Assembly: GCF_964275005.1 (NCBI RefSeq)
Contig: NW_027307649.1
Span: forward strand, 62,001-126,000
Length of the DNA stretch: 64,000 nucleotides
Reading direction: 5' to 3'
From: Diadema setosum
Lineage: Eukaryota; Echinodermata; Echinoidea; Diadematoida; Diadematidae
Shown piece by piece: positions 26,401 through 35,400 of this stretch; positions within the stretch are counted from its first letter, which is position 1; each line of letters begins with the position of its first letter. A model generated the notes under the pieces. The model did not search any database and was not told where the DNA came from. It was given only the letters and a program-made list of their open reading frames with translations. The translations under genes were made by a program, and so were the position numbers.

Positions 26401-29400
26401 TGGCTCATCCACCTGCCTGGAACATTACCAAGATTACCGAGAACTGTATCCACGTATATTAATAAGGGGATGCAGGGGCGTTTGAAGGCAGACACGCCTC
26501 TCCGCCTCAACATCGACCATTGACATTTCGCCACTCACCAGTTTGGCACCGAAACTCGTCGTCGCCGCATCTCCTCTGCGCGCAGGCCACCTCGTCTCTT
26601 CCGTCCGGGCAGTCTTCCACGAGGTCGCACAGCCAGTAGGGCGGGATGCACTTGCCGCCTTGGCATTGCAGCATGTCCGCTGGGCAAGCCGTCTGGGGAC
26701 AACTCTGTTCGTCCTTTTCAAAGAAACGTCATAGCTGCACTCTTAATAAAATCCCACAAATTAAACAAAACGATGCAAATGACTAATTGCTCCGATCTGT
26801 TTCAAGTCCATGTCCCTCTTTATCGAGGAAATTCTACTGGCTTAATTCCTATCACTACAAGTGGAATACCCTGTTATTTATGAAGTCTATCCATATCTGT
26901 ATTTATCTATTTATCTATGGAGATAACTAGAGATGCTTTGGACTAGACGTACGAGATGTTGGCGAATTTGAAACAGTGATTTAAAAGTCCTTTATCCCTG
27001 GTCTCACATTTGTTTTGGTGAGTTGAAGTGTTTGAAATTGCTATTCAAACTACGATGGGAATGAAATTTTCTCAGCCCTCCTCAACATTTGACAGAGTAT
27101 ACGTCTTTTCAAAATAGCTTGATATGTGTTGATTAAAATACAGCTGATAATAACTTTTAATGCTGTATGAAATGCTTCAACAATTTGATATAATCATTGA
27201 ACTCAACCATAAACACAAACACTGGGCATGGTGGCATCTTGAATGCCTATTGTATGTGAGACAGTATTTAGTATCCATGATCCACTACGTGTGAGGTGAC
27301 GACATCGTCGCCACTGCCAACTCATTGTGCATTTTTAATCGTTATCGCTGTTCGGTGAAAACATGAAACTTCAGAATTCTTTGACTTTCTCTTTATCAGT
27401 TTAAGATGAACATTCTACCATGTAGTGGCATAAAGCAAAAGGATGTCACATCCTCCCCTTGATTAGGTAGCAACGTTTGGAAATACGAGATCAGCGGATG
27501 CTTATATACCTCTCCACCTGGGCAGTCGTACAACCGTCCATCGCAGACCTGGTCTGCGGGAATGCACTGACCATTGCTGCATCGGAACGAATTCGGAGGA
27601 CATGGGCGTGGTCGTAAATTACTCGGCTACAAGATGATGATAAAAGAAACGGCGCGAAAAAAAAATGACAGGAAAAGAGAAACACGAGAACAGTAAGAAC
27701 GGTAGGGTGAAAAGAAATGATTCAAATCATTACCAGTTGACAATAATATAAAGATTTTTTTTTCAAAAAGTATATGACGTCATGTTTTATGCCTGTTAAT
27801 GATATTATTACATGACATATTTTGACAGACACAGACAGACGGACGCACACACACACAAACACACACATCGAAAAACGGATATCTATTACCCAGGCACATG
27901 CCAGGAGCAGCTGGATGAAACAATTAACCACCAAATCTATCAGCGATGCTGCAACTAATATCAAAGGAAGCATTTACTTTGAAAACTTATGGGAAATGTA
28001 TACTATCCATCACAACATTTTGATTTAGTGCTTAATGGATATGAACGGTGCAATTTTTTTTTTCATTGCCTAAGTTTACTCTTTGCATGACTTATAGTCT
28101 GGTGTGTTCCAGCTTTTGTCAATGGGAATACTTATAACATCTGATACATATGGTGAAAATGGCCTCAAGTATTCACTGGTATTGTTCTCATAATTCTGCC
28201 GTCTCAGTCGTTTCTTTTCTTTCTCTCTCTCTCTGGCGACACTTACTCTTGCAGATCGCTTCTTTAGGGTAAATTCCGTAGAGTTTGGTGGCAAAGCTGC
28301 AAGCAAAATGATATGAAAGCAGAGTTATAAAACTTTGGCAAATCGAAGCATAGCGTAGAAAAAACAACAACATAAAAAACAATCACCATGTGTTTTAAAA
28401 ATAACAAAGCGAATCGGTAATTGATCTCAAAACATTTCCAACTAACAAAACTAATAGCATTCATCAATTATTTCGCTAATGCAAGCAGGCCTTGCGGAGG
28501 ATGACATAAAATTAAAGATATTTACACTTTAGGGACCCGACGATTCTTTAATCATGTTTTAAATGAACGATTTCAAAACAGTATGAATCATGCCAAATGA
28601 GTGATAATAAAACTTTGCCATTAATCTACTTCCACAGTTTTGTCAAACTCCTCATGGAAATTACGTCAATGTCTTGATCATAATACTTACCGTTCCCAAG
28701 GTGACGTAGAACACGCAATTTTATGGATCTGTCATTGGTTAGCTGTAAATGTAGAAGGATGATCGTGATTATGTCCAACCAGATTGAATAGAGCTAGTCG
28801 ATCATTTGGTTAAAATGTACTCTATTAATTTACAAATACAGAAATGCTAAGGCCGAGTGAAATATTTAGACATAACAGCATACCTGCGTAAATGAAAGAA
28901 TAAAAAAATACTTAAAATAATTATATGTGGCACTAGGCATGCTGGTTGTTTTCTCAGCTTATATCGACTTGCTTTTTTTTTTGGTACTACCTAACCGCTT
29001 TGCGTGCAACATTATCTAAGGAAAAGTTGGGGCCATCATGTAAATTTCTATTTTGATTGTGGCATACGGAAATATGTTAAGGTTGATGATTTTACGACAA
29101 ATTCTCATTGTTCTCAAGATCTTAATCCGACAACATGCAAATTTCCTCACCATTTATCTGCATAAAAATACACATCATGCATGCCATGATTCCATCCACT
29201 GTCCATGGTATACTATGAGAACAGAAAAGAACATCAACTTTCAGAACACAGAGTTTCAGGACTTTGACAAGGTAACATCAACATATTGAATATATAAAAA
29301 AAGAACACACAAACAAACAGAACTCCAGCTTCACGCGGGATATCTGTCTGACGAGCTATATCAGTTACCAGCAGTAACTGACTGTGGAACTGTAAACTTA

Positions 29401-29524
29401 CCGGTACACCTGGCTTCAAGAACCTCCGAGCTCTCGGGACGACATTTCTACTCGTGCCACCCTCCTGAACCACAGAGATTATCAAGGAAAACCACAAAAG
29501 TAGAATTCCACTTGATGTTTTCAT
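12403..29524 (-). CDS. Giant secreted LDLa-repeat protein (16 coding exons, about 2041 aa)
   Basis: Coding exons, 5' to 3': 29402-29524, 28691-28742, 28247-28296, 27510-27626, 26539-26713, 25824-25957, 24942-25125, 23015-23095, 18378-22441, 17582-17737, 16590-16679, 15781-15889, 15210-15335, 14468-14545, 13909-13986 and 12403-12911. All phases agree and the total is 6126 nt. Residues 1-23 form a signal peptide. Residues 24-83 are basic with RARR and KKR sites and an NST sequon. Residues about 84-1816 hold 43 LDLa modules with near-uniform GEDE calcium motifs. Two 26-residue exons with heptad leucines follow, then a 169-residue tail without a domain I know. There is no transmembrane helix, so the protein is probably secreted. 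LDLa modules bind calcium and protein ligands; the ligand is unknown. ATG 29524 is the first in-frame ATG after a TAA and has A at -3. Confidence 0.85.
13909..13986 (-). CDS. LDLa giant exon 15: heptad segment 2
   Basis: Also 78 nt and phase 1-1, encoding [20 protein letters not shown] and ALNRA with heptad-spaced hydrophobics. Same size and phase as the previous exon, so probably an exon duplicate. Confidence 0.75.
14468..14545 (-). CDS. LDLa giant exon 14: heptad segment 1
   Basis: A 78 nt phase 1-1 exon encoding [20 protein letters not shown] and DMLGK. Leucines are spaced 3-4-3-4, so a short coiled coil is likely. Confidence 0.75.
15210..15335 (-). CDS. LDLa giant exon 13: module 43 (last LDLa)
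   Basis: [17 protein letters not shown] to GGEDESLC is one complete module in a phase 1-1 exon. It is the only module of this gene in an exon of its own. Confidence 0.9.
15781..15889 (-). CDS. LDLa giant exon 12: module 42
   Basis: [19 protein letters not shown] then [11 protein letters not shown] completes module 42, followed by NDFLNL. Acceptor TTGACAG, donor GTAGGT, phase 1 out. Confidence 0.85.
16590..16679 (-). CDS. LDLa giant exon 11: modules 41-42
   Basis: [20 protein letters not shown] closes module 41 with correct Cys spacing, and CGAFEFE opens module 42. The acceptor TTGCGAAG is weak; phase 0 at both ends. Confidence 0.8.
17582..17737 (-). CDS. LDLa giant exon 10: modules 40-41
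   Basis: [16 protein letters not shown] completes module 40 (begun CGRDQFK) and keeps the Trp. Module 41 starts [16 protein letters not shown]. The acceptor is a weak CATCAAG; phase 0 at both ends. Confidence 0.85.
18378..22441 (-). CDS. LDLa giant exon 9: 33 complete LDLa modules in one exon
   Basis: A 4064 nt exon (1354 codons), entered in phase 1 after TTTCAG and left in phase 0 at GTATGA. I count 33 complete modules plus halves at both ends. Nearly all carry E-D-E in place of the canonical S-D-E, and none has Trp two residues before the fourth Cys. A Gly/Tyr-rich linker ([20 protein letters not shown]) separates the 13th and 14th modules. The last 19 modules show an 8-module higher-order repeat. 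Confidence 0.95.
22565..22601. repeat. TA-rich dinucleotide tract
   Basis: A short TA run in intron 8 of the LDLa giant gene. Confidence 0.85.
23015..23095 (-). CDS. LDLa giant exon 8: module 6
   Basis: [20 protein letters not shown] then EIDCNE, phase 1 at both ends. The module is completed by GEDENNC at the start of the large exon. Donor GTTTGA is weak. Confidence 0.8.
23428..23467. repeat. TA microsatellite
   Basis: About 19 TA units in intron 7 of the LDLa giant gene. Confidence 0.95.
23966..24225 (-). mobile_element. LINE-like 3' end fragment
   Basis: Read on the minus strand it contains CTTATAATGGCGGCCCTCTG and ends in TTTGCAGAAAATAAAG. Both motifs recur in the same order at 61141 and 61360 on the plus strand. 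It lies in intron 7 of the LDLa giant gene. I infer the 3' UTR of a non-LTR element; the class is not proven. Confidence 0.5.
24700..24823 (+). repeat. Probable retroelement tail (TGAAT-type)
   Basis: TATCTTTTTGATGGAAATGA then repeated GAATT units at 24796-24819 resemble the 3' tails of CR1/L2-type retroelements. No coding part was recognised. Confidence 0.3.
24942..25125 (-). CDS. LDLa giant exon 7: modules 4-5
   Basis: [19 protein letters not shown] ends module 4 and [12 protein letters not shown] opens the complete module 5. Donor GTAAGC in phase 1 falls right after the first Cys of module 6. Confidence 0.85.
25824..25957 (-). CDS. LDLa giant exon 6: modules 3-4
   Basis: Completes module 3 ([14 protein letters not shown]) and starts module 4 ([16 protein letters not shown]). 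Acceptor CTTCTAG; donor GTGAAA is weak but in phase. Confidence 0.85.
26219..26310. mobile_element. GGGCCC MITE fragment
   Basis: AGGGCCCTATTGCATAAAGTT and CAGCCAATCAGAGTG match the ends and core of the small elements at 32928 and 43376. The right end is missing or too diverged to see. Confidence 0.45.
26539..26713 (-). CDS. LDLa giant exon 5: module 2 and start of 3
   Basis: DEQSC closes module 1. Module 2 ([15 protein letters not shown]) is complete and keeps the canonical Trp (PPYWLCD). Module 3 begins [10 protein letters not shown]. Donor GTGAGT, phase 1. Confidence 0.85.
27510..27626 (-). CDS. LDLa giant exon 4: LDLa module 1
   Basis: Encodes most of module 1 ([15 protein letters not shown] to DCPGGE). 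The acceptor has a strong pyrimidine tract; the donor is GTATAT, phase 0. The module is finished by DEQSC in the next exon. Confidence 0.85.
28247..28296 (-). CDS. LDLa giant exon 3
   Basis: A 50 nt exon encoding [16 protein letters not shown], with one N-glycosylation sequon and a dibasic KKR site. Acceptor TTGCAG, donor GTAAGT, phase 0 out. Confidence 0.7.
28691..28742 (-). CDS. LDLa giant exon 2
   Basis: A 52 nt exon encoding [17 protein letters not shown], with acceptor TTTACAG and donor GTAAGT. Its phases (0 in, 1 out) fit both neighbours. Confidence 0.7.
29402..29524 (-). CDS. LDLa giant exon 1: signal peptide and basic propeptide
   Basis: [19 protein letters not shown] is a typical signal peptide. 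[16 protein letters not shown] follows, and its RARR is a furin-type site. Donor GTAAGT, phase 0. Confidence 0.85.
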
Positions 29525-30367
29525 TTTGAAAAACAAGCTCCAGCAACCACGAACTATATTTTAAGCATTTTTTTTTTCCCGGAAGATAGTTAGTAACTTC
29601 TTGCCAAGCGTGAAAACGAACTGGGTAGATCGGGTGTGGCCTATCTTGGTCGAAAATTTTTACCTAGCACCGATTTGCATAACGTCCGTAACAAAAGCCA
29701 TCATACGTGCCGTTCATACAAACGCGAAGTATCGTATTATTATGCGCACATAGAGACGCCAAATATGCGTCCATTACAATAGAATATGTATTGAACAGGT
29801 GTTTCCTCAGCAATTCACAAACAGGAATTGATCATTTCAAATAGGGGTGCGTCTTAGTTTTTTTTTTTGTATTCGAAAGTGGCTACAGATGAATGTGAAA
29901 TGAATTTTGTCGCCTACGAAAGAGCTAATGACATATTCCTTCAAACTGAAAATTGTAGCGCTTCATGAAATCAATCTATTTTATGCTACTTTCTTTTTAG
30001 TGTCCATTGACAACTAAAATTTTAGCAGTCTAGTTGTTTGATAATTGACCTTTCCCCCTTTCGAAAGATGGAATGTGACGACCCCTAATGTTAATCAATC
30101 ATCCATATTTTTAAGACACTAATGAGAAATCATCGTCAAAAATGGTCGGGGCCATTCCCATGTGGATGCACATCTTCGTACACAACGTTATATCTGTAAT
30201 TACATGTCATCTTTTCAGAACACAGCAACGGTACATTGGGTCTTGGGAGATTTTAGCGACTTTTCGAGGCCCAGAAGAACATTTTATCAAGTGTTGTGTG
30301 ATCAGAATTCACAAGCTGTAGTAATTGACCAACTTCAAAGCTGTGTATGTCAAAGATTGAGGAAACC
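29525..30367. promoter_or_regulatory. Divergent intergenic region (putative bidirectional promoter)
   Basis: 843 bp separate the start codons of the two head-to-head LDLa genes and must hold both 5' UTRs and at least part of both promoters. I see no convincing TATA box for the plus gene; AAAATATAG at about 29554-29562 could serve the minus gene. The region is AT-rich with no CpG-rich core. An untranslated first exon elsewhere cannot be excluded. Confidence 0.5.
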
Positions 30368-30475
30368 ATGAGTCGCATATTGAGGATATTAGTGCTATTG
30401 ATAATTGGTTCTTCTTCGCAAGGGAAACCGGTTGAAAGGACTGTGAGGTGGTACGGGTCACCAAAGAAAACTGCG
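30368..30475 (+). CDS. LDLa-WAP gene exon 1: signal peptide
   Basis: [19 protein letters not shown] is a typical signal peptide, followed by [17 protein letters not shown]. Donor GTAAGT, phase 0. Confidence 0.8.
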
Positions 30476-32411
30476 GTAAGTTGATAGTCACCTTTGGGTT
30501 GCTTTGTTATGCCTTTGATGTTATTCTGTAGCCATTTTATATGATGATTTCTTTCGCTGATGAATGACACATTTTTTAACGATATACAGGACAAACAAAT
30601 TTGCTTGCGTTGTCTATCGTGTAATTGAAAATTGATTTATTTTTAAAATACAGCACATTTTCTGCGTGAGGTAATCTTGACGGAAATTGTATTTGCAATG
30701 CACGATCCAAAGTAAATTTATGCCATGGCTTCATCAAGGCACACATGGTAAACTATATTTGGAATAAATTTTACATTACAGGTCTAGATCTAGAGCAGTG
30801 ACCAAGCTAAACTTTAACAATTTCTTGGGCACATATATTGAATTAGAACTCGTGCTGATATGACTAGATAATAGATTTAACCTATAAATTTACACGTTTC
30901 TGCATCTGTTAGCGTCAATTTGCTTAGGGCGTGCCTAAGTGTCAGTATAAACAGTGTCTGTGTGTGCGTGTGTGTGTATGTGTGTGCGTGCGTGCGTGTA
31001 TGTGCTCTGTGTGCATGCGTATTTGTGTACGTTAAAGCAAGTGTGAAAGTCAAATCAAATCCAAAGGAAGACAAAAAACAAAAATCACCAAATCAAGACC
31101 TAATTTTGTCAAGCTCTCTATAGCGAGTATCGTGTCTTCAGGCATGACCAACGTTCTTCAGAAATCTTGGTAACAGCCAGCTACCGCAACCGATGGTCCT
31201 TTTTTTAAACGTCACTATTTTCTCAATATTTTAATATTAGGTTCTAAATACTCGGCCCAATTCCAACGAAGACAACTTAGACCTGGGCAAAAGAGACGCC
31301 TTCGGCAGTAAGTATTCGTTTGTTCAGTAAATTCCACAAGATACTGAGTTAGAAATATTGTGTGATTTCCTTCTGGATGCACTGGGTTGTAAATTTACCG
31401 TTTGACAAGTACAGAAGTATGTGCTCATGTGTACGAGGATAAGAAGAAAAGTGTAAGTTTACAATGCGAAAATCATGTCGTCGCATAGGCATGAGACACG
31501 TTCACTGATTTCAAGGTATTTTTTTAAGAACATCTCAGCTGATTAGAGGAACGGAGCGGCTATTGTTTTCTTGCCTTTAGGATATTCTTTACCATATCGT
31601 TCCTCAACGAAGAGAAAAAGGAGCAGTCGTATCATTGCTAATGAATTTGAATTCGAGTACTCAACTATCAAAACCAGCAACGTTTAAACAGTAGGACCTA
31701 TGTATAACAAATTTTTATTTCAAGAACTAAATCTATACCATTCAGTTTACGTTTCACTAGGATCTACAATGGACCAGCAACATTCACTTTAAATATCACA
31801 TTATCTTAAAACGTGATAACGTAAGCAGTTGTTGCAATAAAACAACAACAACAACAACAAAAACAAACCCGCATTATATAAGATTTTCCCTTATTGAAGT
31901 CGTGCCGATGAAACATTTTTGGTTGTTGTTTAGATCATGCATGACATGTAATAAGTGTAGGTCTATGGGTCTTTATAATATTTTCACTTTCCGACTTTGT
32001 AATTGTATCCGTTAATCATTTTTGTTTGTCTGTCTTGCTCTGTTTCTCTGCGGCTTCTTCTGACCCCCTTCACAGACTGTATTCCACCCGGACACGACGC
32101 CCACGGGTTCCGCTGCCACACCAGCCGGGCTTGCATCCCGCTCAACCTGGTCTGCGACGGAGTCAGCCACTGCGCGCTCGACGCGTACGACGAGACGCCG
32201 GAAGCGTGCGCGGCCGTGGCGTGCAAGGGCTTCCTGTGCCCCGAAGGGTCGTGTCTGCTTACGGAGTTCGTGTGCGACGGAACGTACGATTGCAGGGACG
32301 GAAGGGTGAGCAAGTCCAAGTTTGATCCTCATTTCAAATTCAAATTCGTTACGAGCTAGGCTTTTTTTTTTTTTTTACACGCGTGTGTTCACATGTGACC
32401 TTCTACTATTC

Positions 32412-32447
<36 letters not shown>

Positions 32448-35400
32448 CACCACCACGACTACTACTACTACTACCACCACCACCGCTACTACTACTACTA
32501 CTACTACTACTACCTACTACACAAGAGTGATACGACATTATGATATTGATAACAATCATATTCATCATACTGTTATTAGCTAGTAAAATTACTTTTACAT
32601 ACACCACCAAAATAAGTGACAATCTAAAAACTATATTTTGTATATTATTTAAACAATACAATGAAATAATTACATTGCGATACTAACAGTGACTAATAAT
32701 GTCATGTCAGGGCTGCTACCGCGGTTTTACCACTTTTGCTGCTGCTGCTACTACTACTACTACTACTAGGCCCTACTATTACTACCACTACTTCTACTAC
32801 TACTACTACTACTAGGCCCTACTATTACTACCACTACTTCTTCTACTTCTATAACTGCTATCACCACTATCACCAACACCATTTCCACTATACTACTGCT
32901 GCTATCAAAACTATTAGCAACAGTTCTGGGCCCTGTTGCAAGAAAGTTGCAATCAATTGCAAAATAAAATCGCTAATTTTTAAACAGCCATTCTGATTGG
33001 CTCAGGGTCTGCCCTATTAAGAAGACATGCATGCAACAATGATTTTGATTGGCCAGTGACAATCAGTTGTAAGTTTCTAGCAACGGGGCCCTGCACGGAT
33101 AACGTTATCACTCTTAGCAATTTTTACAATTGCGACTCCTTCTAATATCGCTGGCTACCGCCGTCATTTCCTTTCTCCTTCGTTTTCTCCTCCTCGTTTT
33201 ACCCGTCCATCAAAATTGTTGGCAATGCACTGAATTCAACCTGCTACATGTTGGCTTTACTACCCGGACCTTCCCAACCAGGACGAGGAGGACTGCCTGG
33301 CGAACCAGTGCGAGAGCGGTCGCTTCATGTGTCCCGGCGGCCGCTGCATACCGGCGTACTGGAAGTGCGACATGATCGAAGACTGCGCGTCGGGCGCCGA
33401 CGAGAGCGGCTGCGCGAACAACGTGTGCGCCGCCGACGAGTTCCGGTGCGACACGGGGGCGTGTATCATTCGACCGTGGGTCTGCGACGGGCAGGTATAG
33501 GCCTATGTTTTGCTCTCCCCTTTTGAATCCACGACATATACCATTGCAGCGTGCTACGATGTTTCGTTACTAGTGATACCAACAGAATTAAGCTGTGTGT
33601 TAATCAGATGTACATTATGAGGGCCCTCATGCAAACAACATTATTCAACGTAGCCATCACAATGTTCACTGATGTTTTTGTCCGACATTATGATCCGGTA
33701 AATCTAAATATTAAAGCAATTACGAGTGACATTCATTCTTTATTAATGCCGTTTGGTTCAGGCAAATAAATGTAGCTAATTGCAGAATGAAACTACACAT
33801 TTTTTACCTCCTCTTGTCCTATTTCAGGTTGGGGAATGGAGTGGGAAGGGTGAAAAATGAAGAAGGAAAAAAGTCAAATTCTTCACTCTTCTTGAATACG
33901 TTTCACAGGCCGACTGCCCGCACGAGGAAGACGAGAGTAAAGGTTGCCAGGAACCACTCACCAGCTGCGATGAGGGGTACTTTCAGTGCGACGACCTGTC
34001 GTGCGTGCCTCCATATCGCGTGTGCGACGGGATCACAGACTGCCCGGGAGGTAAGTGATCCATTATTAAAACACACGAACAGAGAGCGATTCAATTTCGA
34101 CTAGACCTCATATTCGCTGAAAACTACCAGGTAACATGTTGGGTACCTAAGGGGACCAAATTTGCAACTTCCCCGCATATTTGTGCGAAGTCACGCCCAT
34201 TTTTGTAACGGAATGTCGTCCCAAAACGGGCACAATTTTGTGCTTTTGTGTACATTTCCTATGGAAAACAGGTGCTCTGTCATGAAAGTCATGAAAACCT
34301 GATTATTTTTACAATTAATCACTTTCATCGATTAGTTTTGTGCTAATTATGGTAGAAAAGTGGTCAGTGACAATTTCCAATAGAAAAATAAAGAAAAAAC
34401 AAAAGTTGAAAAAGTTGAAAAACAAAGAAATACATAAGAAATTATGAAAAACAATAAAATACATTAAATTTCACCTAGAACAGCCACTTTTCGTTCCTGT
34501 TAACATCTTGATTATGTTTTGGTATGTCATGAGGATCCTGAAAATGTAAGTTTCGAGGGGTCCTGGGGGGGGGGGGTGCACGGTGACCCCCCCCCCCCCC
34601 TTAGGTAGGCCCTACCCTACTAAACGTGTTCCTCAGATGTGAAACATCTTTTGAGTCGCGAGGGGAAGGCATGATATTATTAAAGACAAACGTATAGAAG
34701 ATGTAAAACTCGTCTTATTAGCCCGATATTGATAGAAGTATTCCACGGATTCTGGGGTTTGCATTTCCGAGATAATTCTGCATTGGGACATGTTCCCTCG
34801 ACCGCGATTATTGCTTTCAGTTATGCGTAAGAAGCCGTATTGACACGTAGCAAAAATTCCACGTGCAATTTGAATTACATTAATAGCAAATAACTTTGTA
34901 TCAGTTTCCAGATTCTCTTTTGTTCACCAACAAATTACACATCTGCCTTGCATCACTACGATTAACGAAAGGAATTAGCTGAGGAAAACTAAAGTGTATA
35001 CGTGATTTAGTTCCGAAATTATTATGTTAAAAGATCATTTTTTTTTAAAACCAGATTGTTGCACGACTTAGTGGACAGGAGCAGGTGAACAATGCTTTAT
35101 GTTCACACGGTCGATATCATTGTCTTGTCGATAGGCGAAGACGAAGGGCAGAACTGTTGTGACGACGATGAATTCAGGTGCAACGACGGGAATTGCATCC
35201 CGGACTTCTGGCGCTGCGACGGACAAGTGTCGGACTGTCCTAACGGCGAGGACGAGGAGGGATGTCCGGCTAATATCTTGTGCCCGCCTGGGTCTTACCA
35301 GTGCCTCGAATCGGGCATCTGCATCGCCGGCGAACTCCGCTGCAACGACTACCCTAACTGCGTCCTCGGCGACGACGAGGAAGGATGCGGCTGCGGCGAC

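Noticed and set aside
30347..30349. Upstream ATG as start of the LDLa-WAP gene
   Set aside because: In frame, but with T at -3, and it puts seven charged/polar residues before the signal peptide. Kept only as an alternative.
34120..34615. Possible MITE bounded by GGTACCTAAGGGG and CCCCTTAGGTAGG
   Set aside because: The inverted match is short and dominated by poly-C/poly-G, so I could not support element ends.
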